A DNA stretch of 64,000 nucleotides from assembly GCA_947179155.2 (NCBI GenBank), contig OX359268.1, positions 2,095,001 through 2,159,000 on the forward strand. The letters are read 5' to 3'. This document shows, one piece after another, positions 1-11,200 of the stretch (positions are counted from its first letter, which is position 1; each line of letters begins with the position of its first letter). Under the pieces are notes generated by a model. It worked only from the letters and a program-made list of their open reading frames with translations, had not been told where the DNA came from and did no database searches. Position numbers and translations under genes: made by a program. Source of the DNA: Hedera helix (Eukaryota; Streptophyta; Magnoliopsida; Apiales; Araliaceae).

Positions 1-34
1 TCAAGTAAGAAAGGAAATAATATCCATTTATGAT

Positions 35-195
35 GATGAAAAGAGTGATACCCCTTACCGTAGTAAGTTAGAATATGAAAGAAGATAATATTCCTTACCA
101 CAGTAAATTTAAGAGTGTGAAAAGAATAATATTCCTTACCGTAGTAAGTTTAAATAATAGAAGATGAAAGAATATGATATTCCTTACCTTAACAC
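35..195. repeat. U3 tandem repeats (about 55-60 bp unit) in the LTR
   Basis: About four degenerate copies carry the core CTTACCGTAGTAAGTT followed by a GAAAGAA-rich spacer. The related LTRs at 37320 and 44880 carry only one to two copies, so copy number varies between family members. Confidence 0.7.
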
Positions 196-999
196 GTGAC
201 TGGATATTGATTTAAATGAGGTTGATCAACCTATATTTTTATAATAAAATTAGTAATTTCCACATATAAATTTCAAAGTGTATGATAACTCGTATAATAT
301 GAATTATCAAAATTATATATATTTAACATAATTTTTGTAGTATAATATAACTACTTTTAAATAGTTTTAAAAATAATATTCCAAAATAAATCTTCCAAAG
401 AAAGCTTTTAAAAATGAATCTTCTTAAAGAAGAGTCTTCTAAAGGAAGATTTGTGAATACCGTGAAAAATAGGAATTTATAAAATTACTACTCTTTAATA
501 AAAGACTTACTTGAAAAATTCCTGCACTCCTTTTGGCTTTCAAACTCTCAAAATAACCTTACTATTCTCAGAGAAAACTCATAAAATTCTTATAGAAAAA
601 TTTTATGTTTTAGGTGTGATTTTTCTATTCAGCTGAACAAGCTATTTATAGGAGAAAATAAGGCACTATGCGTGGTAGGTGAACAGAAAAAAAAATTCAG
701 CAGAGGCTGCTGCGCAGCCTCCACCAACCCATTCCCAGCAAACACATTTCTCACATTTCGTGTGGGCCCCACAGTGGGTCCCACATGTTTCTTACTATTC
801 ACTTACTATTCACGTTACTATTCACGTCACTATTCACGTTACTATTTCAAATAGTAAAATTAATTATTTTATTTTATTTTTATTTATTTATTTATTCTTC
901 CTGTGAGTCCAACATATAAAATAATGTTACCATAATAATGTAAGAAACACGTTACATATTTTTATTAATTTAATAATATAAATTACAGTATATTTGCTA

Positions 1000-1200
1000 C
1001 TGTGACAATTATTAGATTCAATAATTTTAAACTACAGTGCACCAACAATTATTGACTCGATGATATGAAATACAGTGTAATGATAATTATTGAATCAATA
1101 ATGCAAAATACTGTGTAGCAACAATAATTGAATTGATAATATAAAATATTATGCAGTGACAATTATTGATGAAATGATGCGTAACAGTTACGGTGTCAAT
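1000..1200. repeat. Second LTR tandem array, AATTATTGA-type, about 50-60 bp
   Basis: Successive units read roughly as CAATTATTGA, then a TCAATAATAT-like stretch, then AAATACAGTGTA. Equivalent arrays occur at about 38190-38370 and 49720-49880 in the related LTRs, so the array is an ancestral property of the family. Confidence 0.6.
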
Positions 1201-1602
1201 AATATGAGACACTGTGCAATACCGTGTGCTACTGTAGAATACCGTGTGCCACAATAAAATACCATAAATTACCGTATGCTACTATTCTTTTATCACCGGT
1301 ATTTTAACAGTTAACACCGTTGACTATTTTTATTTAAAAATGTTACTTCTGTCGTTTTCTATATCCGACAATTATTCCGTTGTGGGCTCCACCAATAATT
1401 AGTTATTTCGGCGCCGTCGTACGGCCCGAATATTCCCCGACAAAACGAATATTCCCCGACAAAAAGAATATTGTCCGACAAAATAAAATTTACACATAAC
1501 ATCCTTAACTTTCAATTTTGTCAATTTAACCATTTACTGTTTTAGGAAAAATATATATGAAGAAAAATTAAATTTTGTATTTCATAAATTCGGGGTCTTA
1601 CA

Positions 1603-2135
1603 GCGAAGCTAGGTGGAGTTGAGTGGGGTCAATTGACCCCATTGAATTTTTATTTTATTTTATAATGTATGATAAATTTTAAAAATTTTAAGTATTATAT
1701 ATAAATTGACACCACTCAAATTTTATAAATTTTTTATTATACAGGGTTAAATTGAAAATTTATAACTTTCTCAATCAATTGTTAATCACATGACTCATAT
1801 ACCCTAAATATATGTATCTCTTTCTATAATATTTTAAAACTAAATAATAATTTAATTTATATTATTTTTCAAAATAATTAATAAATTAATTATTTATGAA
1901 CAGTTGTGATTAAAAAAATCTAATATGAGTCAATATAATGTATATATACCATATATTATTAATTATTATATTATCATTGTAATATAGTATATATTATATA
2001 TATATGTGTGATTCGAAAGTACAAAAATATTAAAAAAAATTGATTCGGGGGCGCTGCCTCCGAACCCCCATTAAATTATTTATAGCTTAATAATAATTTT
2101 GACCTCATTAAAATTATTTTCTGACTTCGCCACTG
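1603..2135. mobile_element. Fragment of a terminal-inverted-repeat DNA element (hAT-like MITE)
   Basis: The left edge GCGAAGCTAGG (1603) is an imperfect inverted copy of the right edge, which reads CAGTGGCGAAGTCAG on the minus strand (2121-2135). Both ends are followed by a GGGGTCAA or GAGGTCAA motif. There is no coding content. The left terminus abuts the LTR end at 1602, so the first bases of the inverted repeat appear shared with it or lost. The CAGTGGCG-type terminus resembles plant hAT MITEs; superfamily assignment is an inference. Confidence 0.45.
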
Positions 2136-2480
2136 TATATACAGGAGTAATATGTTTGAAAGCTACTGCTTCCACCAGATAGACCGACGCAGTTAAGTGT
2201 TAGCTTCAGTCCCAATCTCTCATAAATGCGGTTATTGAAGAGTAGAAGATTCTTAATTTTGTCAAAATCAATAATTAATTTCCTGCATGTATTTTGTTCG
2301 ATCGGCGGCTGAATGTGAGTGAGTAGTATATACCATGCACCTACTACGTACGTACATGTCACCTTTAATATCTACGTGTACGTCTAAGCCTAAGCCTAAG
2401 CCTAAGCCTAAGCCTTTCACTTAATTCTATTGGTCTTAAATTACTTGTCGTGTACATTTCGCCTCAAACACACTAATGCC
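2136..2480. other. Intergenic spacer with a short TAAGCC hexamer array
   Basis: No gene is recognised. The only structure is five perfect TAAGCC units at 2385-2414. The small minus-strand ORF across 2114-2362 overlaps the transposon end and has no recognisable domain. Confidence 0.6.
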
Positions 2481-4503
2481 CAGGGGCGGATTTACACAGA
2501 AGGCAACGAAGGCAGTTTCTTCTGCTGACTTTTGGTAGATTATTTCAGTAATAGTAAAATGTAGATAGTGAGTGGACAATAAAGATAGCTACATTTAGGA
2601 GTGCTTAATTGCGGATAGTTTTTTGGTGAATTATTTTGGTAATAATAAAATATTATTTTTGATGAAAGTGGGTGGATATTTTTTATTGCTGAATATGTTT
2701 TGGTTACACGTGTTATGTGGTTCATGTTTGTATGTGCAGCAAAATAAATAAATAAAAAATTGACGTGGTGACATAAAGTTTGTATGCTATTGTCCTTGGG
2801 TAGTGTGCTGCTGAGTGAGGCTGATTGCAAGTGCATTGGACATGTGTGCTCTTTTCTTTGACTTCAAATCTTTTCTTATGTCTTCTATTTCGCATTATCC
2901 TTTATTTCTTCCACGTGGCATTGCAACTACAAAGACTGAATTATCTATGTTTATGTTTGTTTGAAAATTTTTTTATATTTAATATTGAACTATTTATATT
3001 AATTTAATATTATTTTGAATTATTTTATCTCATAATAAGGGATTAATAGTTCTTTAAATATTTTTATAGACTATTTTTTTATCATTCCTAAAACTATTTA
3101 TATGGAATTATATAATTTCGTTAAAATTTTAAAATTAATAATATCTCTTATTTGAAACTATTAAATGACTTTATGGGACTAATGATCCAACATTATGAGA
3201 TTAATAATCACTCGTCAAGGGATTAAATAATGCAAAGTAATATTAAATTAAGATAAATAGTCCGATATCAAATATATTTTTTACAAACAAATATAACCTA
3301 AGAGAAAGCTTGAACCAGAAGCACTTACTTCTAATGGACACCGATAGTTTAATTTTAATTTCTCTCTTTTTCTTTTTCTTTTTAATTTTTGTACCCAAAA
3401 AATTTGGCGGATACAGATTCTATACATTTTTATTTGTTTTTGAATTTTTCTTAGATTTGTTTGTTTTTTTGTTAAATTTACAGTTGCGGGATATGTTAGG
3501 TCGCAAAGCAAGACTCCAGTTACATTTAGCCCCATAGATATGGTTTGTTGTAGGACTTTTTAGGGACACACTCAAAAGGTTATGATTCGTTTTTGTTATA
3601 AATTTGTATTGATTATGATTTCATATTTATGTGTGTGCGTGTGTGTGATTTTGTGTGTTTGTATGCATAATACATATTGGAAAAGATAATTAATTATTGT
3701 AGTATATAAATGTATTTTGTTAAATGCATTGTAGTTCAGACTTGATTTTTATCTGAGATGTTCTTATTTTTTTGGGTTTGTTTAATTGTATATTAGTTCA
3801 TAAAAATCTTATCTTCCTGGGGTTTTCTCTTATAGGCACTGGGGACTGGGCTCCAATATTTTTTACTCAATTAATTGTATTTAAGTTCATATATATCTTG
3901 TCTTTTATGAGATTTTCTGCTTTTGGGTACCTGGCTTCAAGTATTTCTTTCCCAAGTTAATTGAATTTTAGTTATAAATATCTTTTCGTTTTGGGGTTTT
4001 TTTATTCTAGTTATATGTACCTGAATCCAAGTATTTTTTTACGTAACCAATTAATTGTGGGTTGATTTTGATATTTTTACCTTGATTTTGTTTAAATATA
4101 AAAAACAAATTTGGTTTGAGACATTGAGAAGACATTAATATTAGACGGTTAAAATTATATTTTTTCGGGGAATCATTTAAATTAAATTATGACAAGTTTT
4201 TAATTTATCTCTCGAATCTTAACTCATGTTTTTATTTTGATATATATATATTAGTTTGGATTTTGCATAAAGTAGTAGTTTGTTTAGGGTTGTTAATTAC
4301 ATATTGATTGATTTAGGCATTCATGATATGTTGGCAAAATTCAAACATTCCAAAACCGAATCATCGACATCATAATTTATCCGAGTCAATGAGACTAAAA
4401 GATTTTGTTAATATTAAGATTAATTCAAGTTTTATTTATTTATTTATTTTCCAAAAAAATTAAAATCCGCACCTGCTGGGACAAAATCCTAAATCCGCCC
4501 CTG
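2481..4503. mobile_element. Non-autonomous hAT element with TIRs and an 8-bp target duplication
   Basis: The left end is CAGGGGCGGATTTA (2481). The right end, read on the opposite strand from 4503, is also CAGGGGCGGATTTA. The flanking octamers CTAATGCC (2473-2480) and CTCATACC (4504-4511) match at 6 of 8 positions, as expected for an old hAT duplication. The 2.0-kb interior is AT-rich; its longest ORFs are under 100 codons and none resembles a transposase. This is therefore a deletion derivative or MITE-like member mobilised in trans. The TIR sequence is typical of plant Ac/Tip100-like hAT elements. Confidence 0.75.
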
Positions 4504-5479
4504 CTCATACCTCACCATCTTTTTTCATACCATACCAAATTAAATGCTTATTGTTGATGTCTAATTTTATCCGTCGTTAAAATCATCAAACAAAGAGTAA
4601 TTTATACTTGAAAGCAAATAAAATTACACCGAAAAACTTGACAACTTGGGTTGTCGGAAGATAATTTCGATATGAGAATAAATACATGCCAAAAAGGGAA
4701 AATAATAGAGAATATAAAACTGCTGAAATAATATTGATATTTGATGTAAGGAATAATGTGTGTACCGTAATTCCCTGCTTGTGGCTGTATTTATACTTTT
4801 TCTTAACTGCTCTAGTATCACGCATCCGTGACCAATTACGATTTGGAAGCCCTGATTAAAATCCAATTGTGAATATGATATTGACCGGTTAATCTTTATC
4901 ACCCTTAAGATACGGAATCATAATCTAATTTAGAATTCTAAGTCAACATGCAAGGACTTTAACCTTCTAATGTATCAAACCGCCCCAAAGGACACTATAT
5001 TGGACCTGCCCCAACACCGGGCCTACTGTAGTGTGTAAAAAATAGGTCAACCCTTGCTCTAGACATGCATAAGTATGGGCCCACACCAGATCCAGGGTCC
5101 AATTAATTATATCACAATATTTCTCCCACTCTACTGTTATAAATATTTTATAATAAGAGAGTAACGCCTAGAAAATAATGTCGACTGGACAAATTAAATA
5201 CCAACATACTCCTTAATTACCAATCATAATCGGCATTTAATTAAGCCCCCAAAAATACTCTGCACAATCCTCCATAATCTCCCTACGCGCCCCATTAAAA
5301 TCCACTCATCCTTGATAACCGCGTGCGTCCTTTTAATTTAATTTTCAAAAAACATTTTACCTTCCCTGTCTCCTTCTCTCTGCACTAAACGATCTTCGGC
5401 AACTTTTCTCCTAGCAAAATTCTTCTTTCTTCAACAAAGCTCCATTTTTCCCACAAAACCCTTCATCATCCATTCACCT
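4504..5479. other. Unique-looking spacer leading into a possible gene start
   Basis: No repeat ends were seen here. The last 150 bases (about 5330-5479) turn C/T-rich and A-rich, like a plant 5' untranslated leader, and run directly into the ATG at 5480. A TATA-like TTATAAATATTT lies near 5137, which is rather far upstream. It may be the promoter of the small ORF that follows, but nothing proves transcription. Confidence 0.35.
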
Positions 5480-5611
5480 ATGGCCCAAAATCCTTCCTCC
5501 CCTATCATAGAGGACCCAATAAGCCCTATCCTTGCCGACGCTGAGAGAGCAGAGCTACCTAACCGAAAAGTTTACGGAGTAGAAAAGGACATCTTTGGAC
5601 GGGAACTTTAG
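5480..5611 (+). CDS. Short exon-like ORF, 43 codons, unknown product
   Basis: I do not recognise this protein. The ORF starts MAQNPSSPIIEDPISP and ends KDIFGREL before TAG. Codon use looks coding-like: it is more GC-balanced than the surroundings, with an acidic-proline N-terminus and a mixed charged C-terminus. A pyrimidine-rich leader precedes it. Only five bases after the stop, an LTR-like block begins (TGTAAATTTCC at 5617). One explanation is the first exon of a host gene cut off by a retrotransposon. The alternatives are a tiny complete gene, or chance. No downstream exon was found in the window. Confidence 0.3.
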   Translation: MAQNPSSPIIEDPISPILADAERAELPNRKVYGVEKDIFGREL

Positions 5612-5616
5612 CATAA

Positions 5617-7066
5617 TGTAAATTTCCAGAATTCAGGAGATCATAATTTTTAAAACAAGTTAGCTATCCCGAAATAGTGACTAAATATTGTAGACAGTTT
5701 GCATTTTCAGATTTTTTGGTAAATAGACTGTTTTGGTAGAAAAATCACCATAAATAGAAAACTCAATATTTTTTAGTCGTTCTACTTAGAGATGTTTGCA
5801 AACTCATAGATCTATTATATAGAACTTATGGGTTTTAAAAATATTAAATCCACATAAACTTATTTTTTAAAAAAAAGTGGACAGATTAGTATTGAACTTT
5901 AGAAATCATAGTATTTTCAACATGCATGCACCTATCTTTCAATCTAATGCACCAAAACACATATAGAACACATACCCACCATCACTACCATCTTTATTCC
6001 TTCGAATCCACCATGATCCATAACACAAAAATTACTCGCACAACAAGCATGCAAATAAACTAAACTAAAAGTTTAAGCTAGAAGAAAAACTAAGAAGGGT
6101 AGGAACACTTTTGAACCTTCTCTTGAAACTTTATCTATAACACCTCCTCTTGGTATAAACAATTAGATCACCTTCTTCTACTCTTTGGATGGCCCTCCAA
6201 AGTTTTATTAGATCTTCTTCTCTCAAGAACAAATGTTATTTCTAGCTATTTCTCCAAACCTCTCTCTTTTTCTTTCTTATTTTCTCTAACTTCTCTCTAG
6301 CCTCTCTCTAAAAATGACTTAATAGATGTTTTGAAACGAAAAGGGCTGAACATGTTTAGTGGAATATAGTATAATTAGTGACTTACAAAACCTATAGATA
6401 TAAGGTGTATATCTATGTAATTTGACTAACCAATGCATCCATGCTCTTACACATGTAAGATGTTTTTTATTTAATCAAAAAGTGCTCATCTCCTCCCCAA
6501 AAAGGGGTTGCCAAAATCAGCCTTTTTCCCTTTTTTTTTCTTATATAAATATATACATAAAAGCATACATGCAAGTATGCATAGTTACATTTAAAATTCA
6601 AACTTTGGGTAGCACATTGGCCTATTTAATTGAAATCGGACATGATTTTAATTAAATAACATTTTGGGCTACATGATACTCCCACTAAGTATGTTATATG
6701 TTATATTAATCGTTGGGCGCATTTAATTAACCAATCTAGTAAGCAATAGTATAATTAAATGGTTTGGGCTCTTAAATTCTTTTATTCCCATAACATAAAT
6801 TGGGCTAGTCACATAAATTAAATTACTCACATTATTGGGCTAAATAAATTATCCACTTGGTTTATTAATTAATTTGACCCATCAAACTGAATAAATAGTA
6901 ACTTAGGGCATTAATTCAATTAAGCATTATCAATTAAATTCTTGAATCCTCTTTGGTTTTCCTTTTTATTCCATATTTAGTCTTCACTAATTAATTTAAT
7001 TAGTTTTCTTGACTAATCACATAATCCACAACATTCTCAATTGACTAGAAACCATTTCACACCAAT

Positions 7067-7105
<39 letters not shown>

Positions 7106-7210
7106 ATAAATACACATACAATTAGGCATAATACTAATATTTCAAATAAAATTTTATTTCATTAATAATTTGTTCACCAAAATATATTTAGAAAAGTCTT
7201 GGTCTTTACA
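5617..7210 (-). mobile_element. Minus-strand gypsy-type LTR block (solo-LTR-like)
   Basis: The block runs from TGTAAATTTCC (5617) to GGTCTTTACA (7210), giving TG..CA ends. Its interior resembles in layout the minus-strand LTRs at 16011-21366 and 27224-30338: the GAATCCACCATGAT motif near 6004, a stretch of CTCTCTTTTTCTTTC near 6260, GGGCTTAATT-like endings, and a terminal ATTTCATTAATAA. These are clear relatives but not the same subfamily. No target duplication was found (CATAA on the left, GGTTG on the right), so one boundary may be recombinational. No coding content. Confidence 0.45.
7069..7103. repeat. (AC)n microsatellite
   Basis: About 17 uninterrupted AC dinucleotides lie inside the LTR-like block. 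Confidence 0.95.
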
Positions 7211-8507
7211 GGTTGAGGCGCATAGTTCACCATTTTCTATTCATTCGGGTTCTATGAAGATGTATAGGGATTTAAAGAAGAATTTTTGGTAAAATGGGAT
7301 GAAGCGAGATGTGACTGAATATGTGAGAAAGTGTCTTACTTGTCAAGAAGTGAAGATTGAGCATCAACATGCTAGTGGATTACTGTAACAGTTAGATATA
7401 CCTGTTTGGAAGTAGGAGTATATTACAATGGATTTTGTAACTGGGTTACCAAAGACTTTCAGAAAAATGATGCCATTTGGGTTATAATAGATCGATTGAC
7501 CAAGTCAGCGCACTTCTTGGCTATCCTTGAGAGTTACTCCGTAGATAAGTTAGCGCAAATCTTTCAGTAGAAAATTGTTAGACTTCATGCAACTCCAATG
7601 ACAATTGTGTCAGATCGGGATCGACGGTTCACTTCATGATTTTGGAAAGGGTTTCAACAAGCTTGCGGCACTCGGCTCAATTGCAATACTTCTTTCCATC
7701 CACAGACTGATGGGCAATCTAAGAGGAATATCCAGACTTTAGAGGATATACTGAGGTCTTGTGCATTAGAGTGGTTGAATAATTGGGATGATTACTTGAG
7801 CCTTGTTGACTTTGCTTATAACAATAGTTGACATGTAAGTATTGATATGACTCCGTTTATGGCATTGTATGGTAGAAAGTGTCGGGTACCAACTTATTGG
7901 GATGAGGTTGAACAGAAGGCCATAGAAGCACCCGAGTAAATTCAAATCACTACGGAGAAAATAGTTATGGCTGAGGAGAAATTGAGGTATGCTCGATCTT
8001 GGCAGAAGAGTTATGCTGATAAGCATTGCAGACCTTAGAGTTCAAACCTGGTGAGCATGTATTTTTGAAGGTTTCCCCTTGGAAAGGTATTCGACGATTT
8101 GGATTGAAAGATAAACTTGATTCGTGTTATATTGGCCCATTTGAGATTTTATAAAGGGTTGGTGAAGTTGCATATCGGTTGGCTTTACCTCTATAGTTAG
8201 CCCATGTACATAACGTGTTTCATGTATCAGCGTTGAGGAGTTATCATTATCATTCGTTGCATGTGGTACATTATATGTTCGATAAGATTAGGGAGGATTT
8301 TACTTGTGAGGAGCAAGTCGAATTGATTTTGGACTGTCAATAGTGAATTATGACACGAAAGATGATTCCGTTTGTTAAGGTTTTATGGAAGAATCATTTA
8401 GAATGGAAGGTTACTTGGGAGATGAAAGAGTTTATCCGAGAAGAGTATTCACATCTTTTTGATATTGAGGTATTTTTCATTTCTTTAGATTTCGGGGATG
8501 GAATCCC
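7211..8507 (+). pseudogene. Ty3/gypsy integrase and chromodomain-like tail, 5'-truncated and decayed
   Basis: Translation in the plus frames gives integrase landmarks in order. They are an HHCC zinc-binding segment (SIHSGSMKMYRDLKK near 7230; CLTCQ near 7335), the first catalytic region TMDFVTGLP (about 7425), IVSDRD-like (about 7610), HPQTDGQ-like (about 7700) and an AYNNS/LYGRKCR region (7815-7880). The C-terminal segment has FVKVLWKNH..WKVTWEM near 8380-8420, which matches the chromodomain-like tail of Tekay/Del chromoviruses. Many stops and frameshifts are present: W-to-stop after FW near 7290, K-stop-E near 7415, and an R-to-TGA change near 7638. The gag, protease and RT parts are missing because the left side meets another LTR at 7210. 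Confidence 0.8.
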
Positions 8508-8524
8508 TTTTAAGGGGGTGGTAA
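8508..8524 (+). other. Polypurine tract of the 7211-10168 element
   Basis: The stretch TTTTAAGGGGGTGGTAA lies immediately before the LTR start TGTAATACCC at 8525. Its position and purine run fit the plus-strand primer of an LTR retrotransposon. Confidence 0.75.
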
Positions 8525-10168
8525 TGTAATACCCATAACCACATAAAGTCCCACATCGCCCATTAGTTAAACTCATTCTCTCTTCTTTCCCTATATATAG
8601 TGTTTTACTCCTTAAGTTTTAAAATATTAACATTAAGGGTTTTTCTATTTTGAGAAAACCTTTTTGTGTGAAGGCCTTTTCGGTAATGACTTCCTTACTT
8701 AAAAAAAATTGGTGTCGAAGACATAGGCAGATTGTGACCCTCATAATTTCGGGTATGTTTCTTTTTCTTTCCTAGTGTATTTATTTAATTTTCTGCATTA
8801 TTATTTTTGTAGCTTTAATTATTATATTTTATTTTATTTTGTTAGTAGATATTTTTGGTATTATTCTGCCCATATTTTAAGTAGCTCAATAATTTTCTTT
8901 AATTTATTAGTAAAATAATATGGAGGGTTTTGTATATAAAAGAATTAAATAATAATATTGTAGTACTTAATAAAAATGTATTATTTTTGTGAATAGATTG
9001 AATCGAGTGAGTCTAACAAATTTCATCTATAATTGCAGGTATTACATTACTTACTTCATGTACGAATTTCGTACTCCTTCAGTGATACTATTTTAATTCT
9101 AATTTGTTCATTTTGTTCCTCATTTAGAATTCGGATATTTTTTCGATAATTCGTTCCTAGTTAAATTCATATGATTGTTTTGTTTAAGTTTAGATATTCA
9201 AAAATTCATAATTTGTATTCTTTGGACTTATTGAGCATATCTAGTGTTTATTTTAATTATATAGAAAAGTACGTGCTAATATTTTTGGAGACTTTGTGTT
9301 AATTTGTTTTGGTTTAGCATGTGCGTATTAGAACCCATTTTGTTGATATTATGTCGCATGTGTTGTGACATAATATTTTTGTTAGAATGTACCATAGGGT
9401 ATACCTGAGCTATAACCACCTATAGGGGTACCACAGGCATATTCTCTTCACACTAAGGCACGACACCTTCCGTGATGGTGTGATCAGTCCACGACATCTC
9501 CATTTTATGCCAGTGGGAGTTCGCCATTTAGTGATTTTATTGTGGGAGGCGTATGGGTTGACCCTAATTTTCTGTTTTGTTTTGTTCTACGGATTGGTGA
9601 TGTTTGTGCCTAACACACCTTTCGATTTTTCATACATCTGGATTTCCCAGTCTGATGTATGTCACGCCTTTGTGGCATTATTTTAACTTACCTATATGAT
9701 AGTATTTCTGTTCTGTTCTAAGCTCGGTATGAAATAACACCCAACTATTTGATTCAACCAATTATTTATTGTGATATTCTAATTCGTTTAAGTTCAGTCC
9801 AATTGATTATATTATTCAGTTCAATGAGTTCAGTTGATTGTATTATTCATTTCAGTCTTATTTTTATATTCTAAATTTGTATAGGGCATTTGGCTCAGAC
9901 TGTATTTTTCTTCCTGCAGGTACGCAGAGGGAGCAGGGCAAGTATGATGAGAATCCCTTATATCTGGACAATTTAGATATTTTATTTAGGTTTTGATACT
10001 TTGGTTTTCATTTAGAGTTGTAAATAACATATTATTGTTATAGCCAGTTTGACATTTATTATATATTTAGACTATGTAGTTTTAGATTAGTGCTTTAGGT
10101 ATTATTTTGTTGGTTTTATTATATTATGTGTGTAACTTCCCTTCTTATTTTGAGAAGGGGGTGTTACA
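8525..10168 (+). mobile_element. 3' LTR of the truncated gypsy element
   Basis: The 1644-bp LTR begins TGTAATACCC (8525) and ends GGGTGTTACA (10168), which are near-perfect inverted termini. A TATA box CTATATATAG near 8590 is followed by the transcribed leader. The polypurine tract sits directly upstream, confirming orientation. The partner 5' LTR was not found in the window. The right end abuts the gag of another gypsy element at 10169, so this element most likely inserted into that element's 5' part. Confidence 0.8.
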
Positions 10169-11200
10169 CAAATGCAAATCGAATCACTGATTTGCATGAA
10201 AGGTTACTCGCGTTGGAAAATTTTGTGGGTATGCGATTGATGGGTGAAAAAGGTTCATTCGCAAACCAAGTTAAAGCATCAACTGCTCTCTTAGAGAACC
10301 TTCGTTCTTAAGTTATAGATCATGTTTTAGAGTTCAATAAGAGGATGGAAGACATGGCCATGGATCTGTTGAGCACAAGAAATTGAACCTTTAATTTGAC
10401 TAAGCATAGCGATCGAGTGGCAGAAGACATGGCGTTGGTACATCATGTTGTTTCTTTTAGCATAACGTGTGGCAGTGATGGACCCTTGAATGTGAAAGTT
10501 CCTGAACCCAAAGCCTTTTGGGGAAGTAGGAGCGCGAAGGAATTGGAGAATTTCCTATGGGATATGGAATAATACTTTGTGGCTGCACATATTCCAGATA
10601 AGGAAAAAGTTACTGTTACAAGCATGTACTTAATGAACGATGCTAAATTATGGTGGCAGACTCGGACTGAGGATGATGTGAGTGCAGGCAGGCCAAATAT
10701 CCAGATGTGGGAAGTTCTTAAGAAGGAACTGAAAGATCAATTTCTCCCTCTCAACACTTCGTGGCTTGCGAGGGACAACCTTAAGCAGTTAAAACAGACT
10801 AGATCTATTCGGGACTACATGAAAGAGTTTAGTTCTTGAATGTTGGACATCAAGAACATGTTTGAGGAAGACAAGTTGTTCAATTTCCTATCGGGTATAC
10901 AACAGTGAGCGCAGACTGAATTGTGTAGGTAGGGTGTCAAAGACTTGTCTTACAACAATTACAACAGAAGATAGTTTTGTTGACTACAAGTATTCTTGTC
11001 CCAGTGGTACTGATGGTAAAAAGAAGTAGACGGGTAAGAAGGATAAGGGCGGTTCCAAGGATGACAAGAAGGACAAGAAATCAAATAAGGGTGTAGATAA
11101 CCAGTCAAAGCCCAAAGGTGATGGACAATCCAAGGAAAAGAACAAGGGTTACTTCTTATGTGGTGGCCCCTATCGGATGAAGGAATGCTCAAAACATGAG
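10169..11200 (+). pseudogene. gag: Chromovirus gag (capsid/nucleocapsid) remnant
   Basis: From 10169 to about 10960 the protein stays in a single frame, broken only by stop codons. The capsid signature includes VKVPEPKAF near 10493, ELENFLWDME (10540-10569), DAKLWWQTR (10639-10665) and WEVLKKELKDQFLP (about 10710). In-frame stops replace residues normally seen in this family: TAA after DME, TGA after FSS, TGA after IQQ and TAG after CR. A lysine-rich linker follows (11000-11140). Then comes a degenerate zinc knuckle GYFLCGGPYRMKEC (11146-11190), in which the first Cys has become Tyr and the His is lost. Gag would normally build the cytoplasmic virus-like particle. Confidence 0.85.

Larger units (their letters stand above)
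1..1602 (-). mobile_element. Truncated LTR of a Tekay/Del-like Ty3/gypsy family (same family as 36369-51831)
   Basis: The block matches the two LTRs at 36369-38734 and 43937-51831 along its whole length. Shared landmarks are the ACACGTGACTGG box near 195, the runs of AATTATTGA-type repeats near 1000-1200, the CCGTGTGCTAC motifs near 1230 and the terminal GGGGTCTTACA at 1592-1602. In the sense of the element (minus strand) the LTR starts TGTAAGACCCC at 1602 and the window edge cuts it. No purine tract follows 1602, unlike the inner edge at 38735, so 1602 is inferred to be the outer edge of a 5' LTR or of a solo LTR. A TATA-like CTATAAATAG lies on the minus strand near 643-653. Confidence 0.85.

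Noticed and set aside
2385..2414. Interstitial telomere
   Set aside because: The unit is not the plant telomere repeat and there are only five copies.
5617..10168. Single element with 5' LTR 5617-7210 and 3' LTR 8525-10168
   Set aside because: The two LTR-like blocks do not resemble each other and are in opposite orientation by their internal features.
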